From positions 1 through 64,000 of the forward strand of contig CAKOVP010000001.1 in the NCBI GenBank assembly GCA_934122035.1: a stretch of DNA of 64,000 bases. Reading direction: 5' to 3'. Shown piece after piece: positions 63,003 through 64,000 of this stretch; the first letter of the stretch is position 1; each line of letters opens with the position of its first letter. The translations under genes and the position numbers were made by a program. Origin of the DNA: an uncultured Clostridia bacterium. GTDB lineage: Bacteria > Bacillota > Clostridia > TANB77 > CAG-508. The notes beneath the pieces were generated by a model. It was not told the origin of the DNA. It saw only the letters and a program-made list of their open reading frames with translations, and did no database searches.

Positions 63003-64000
63003 CTAATTATTTTCTTTTAAGTTTTGTTTTCTTAATTGTCCACAAGCAGCATCTATGTCTGAACCAAGTTCTCTTCTAATTGTTGCAACTATTCCATTAT
63101 CATTTAAATAGTCTCTAAATTTTATTATGTTCTCATTTGAGCTTTTTGTAAATTTACCATTTTCTATTTTGTTTATTGGTATTAAATTTACATGGCATAG
63201 CATACCTTTTAACAATTTTACAAGCTCTTTTGCATCGTCTAAATTGTCGTTGTTGTCTTTTGCTAAGGCATATTCGAATGAAATTCTTTTATTTGTTATT
63301 GCAATGTAATCTTTGCAAGCTTTCATTAATTCTTCTATATTATATCTGTTATTTACTGGCATCATACTAGAACGTTTCTCGTTGTTAGATGCATGAAGTG
63401 ATACAGATAGTGTGCATTGTATGTTTTCTTTTGCTAAATCGTATATTCTTGGAACTAATCCACTTGTAGAAACACTTATGTGTCTTGCTCCTATTTCTAG
63501 TCCTTTTGGATTATTCATTATTCTAATTGCTTTTATTACATTATCGTAATTGTCTAGTGGTTCTCCAATTCCCATAAATACTACATTAGATACTTTATCT
63601 CCTGTATCTTGTTCTACTGCCAAAATTTGCTCTACTATTTCACCTGCTGTAAGATTTCTCCCAAATGGAATTCCTGTTGATGCACAGAATTTGCAACCCA
63701 TTTTGCAACCAACTTGCGAAGATACACATATAGTTTTCCCAAAATGATATTCCATTAATACAGATTCTATTGCATTTCCGTCTAAAACATCGAATAAATA
63801 TTTTTTTGTTCCGTCTTTAGACTCTAGTTTTTTTAATATTTTGTAATTACACATTGTGTAATTTTGTTTTAGTTTTTCTCTTAATTCTAATGAAAGATTT
63901 GTCATTTCATCAAAACTTTTTACTTTTTCTACATATAACCATTTGAAGATTTGTTCTGCCCTGAATGGCTTTTCGCCAATAGAAATTAGTTCTTCTTTTA
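63003..64000 (-). CDS. rlmN: Dual-specificity rRNA/tRNA methyltransferase RlmN (5' end outside window)
   Basis: Radical SAM enzyme making 2-methyladenosine in 23S rRNA and some tRNAs. The CxxxCxxC cluster motif reads CKMGCKFC; FMGIGEPLDNYDN, SVSLHASNNEKR and RRELGSDIDAACGQL are diagnostic. An ATG at 63905 is internal: the same frame continues upstream to 64000 through GEKPFRAEQIFKWLY and SFDEMTNLS, the usual N-terminal region, so the true start is beyond the window. Confidence 0.97.
   Translation of the reverse strand, partial: KEELISIGEKPFRAEQIFKWLYVEKVKSFDEMTNLSLELREKLKQNYTMCNYKILKKLESKDGTKKYLFDVLDGNAIESVLMEYHFGKTICVSSQVGCKMGCKFCASTGIPFGRNLTAGEIVEQILAVEQDTGDKVSNVVFMGIGEPLDNYDNVIKAIRIMNNPKGLEIGARHISVSTSGLVPRIYDLAKENIQCTLSVSLHASNNEKRSSMMPVNNRYNIEELMKACKDYIAITNKRISFEYALAKDNNDNLDDAKELVKLLKGMLCHVNLIPINKIENGKFTKSSNENIIKFRDYLNDNGIVATIRRELGSDIDAACGQLRKQNLKENN

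Noticed and set aside
63003..63905. rlmN starting at ATG 63905
   Set aside because: The frame stays open to the window end and encodes the conserved RlmN N-terminal region, so the start lies outside.

Overview
The window comes from an AT-rich, endospore-forming, low-GC Firmicute of the Clostridia type. The evidence is spoVS, spoVT, spoVG, spoVM, ylbJ, a GH18 cortex-hydrolase-like gene, the rny-ymdB-spoVS/recA neighbourhood, the dnaG-rpoD pair, the ireB-ruvX-DUF1292 operon and the rlmN-prpC-prkC-rsgA-rpe run. The closest relative cannot be named from sequence alone; an uncultivated gut clostridial lineage is my guess. Most genes lie on the minus strand.

Layout: 1-9160 holds tRNA-Val, dapF, recA, an exported family-5 solute-binding protein, spoVS, ymdB, rny and, on the plus strand, ylbJ and two small genes. 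9188-14088 holds tRNA-Met with a duplicated 3' end, rpoD, dnaG, a CarD-type regulator and dut. 14297-20834 is accessory: a cytidylate-kinase-like/ParB-like fusion, a pilin-anchored protein with a hypervariable formylglycine-enzyme/C-lectin-type end, mrnC, rbgA and another pilin-like protein. 20903-30375 has DUF1292, ruvX, ireB, a GAF/degenerate-GGDEF protein, a CpaE/MinD-like protein with AT-hooks, UPF0182 and ftsY. 30434-34647 is a second accessory island with pilin-like genes, a vestigial pilin leader, and rarA and asnS remnants. 34771-45716 has rplM-rpsI, an unknown frameshifted gene, paired hairpin repeats, GH18 and the glycolytic run gap-pgk-NUDIX-tpiA-gpmI. 45775-64000 has spoVT, a KAP-like NTPase, comFC, recD2, a RelA/SpoT-like protein, spoVG, two half-size TauE genes, murI, rpmB, spoVM, nth, a bactofilin-like membrane protein and the rpe-rsgA-prkC-prpC-rlmN cluster.

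Main finding: four genes (ylbJ, two tandem TauE-type genes and one unknown gene) each need exactly one +1 shift, and each shift falls on an in-frame CGG codon. Skipping the C lets GGN (Gly) be read and restores the protein. Reading every other gene in the window for in-frame CGG, I found none. CGG therefore appears not to be used as an ordinary arginine codon here and instead coincides with +1 recoding (C|GGN read as glycine).

Second finding: the 3' end of the pilin-anchored gene at 15781-16980 has the codon pattern expected of the variable repeat of a diversity-generating retroelement (runs of NNC codons in an AT-rich genome). A perfect 10-bp hairpin lies just downstream. No reverse transcriptase or template repeat is in the window.

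Other structure: a shared hairpin plus TGTGCC leader exactly 29 nt before the start of three exported proteins; two tandem 135-bp hairpin elements with a compensatory base change; GC-rich dispersed palindromes after minus-strand genes; and a start site whose Shine-Dalgarno spacing becomes correct only if an intervening hairpin forms.
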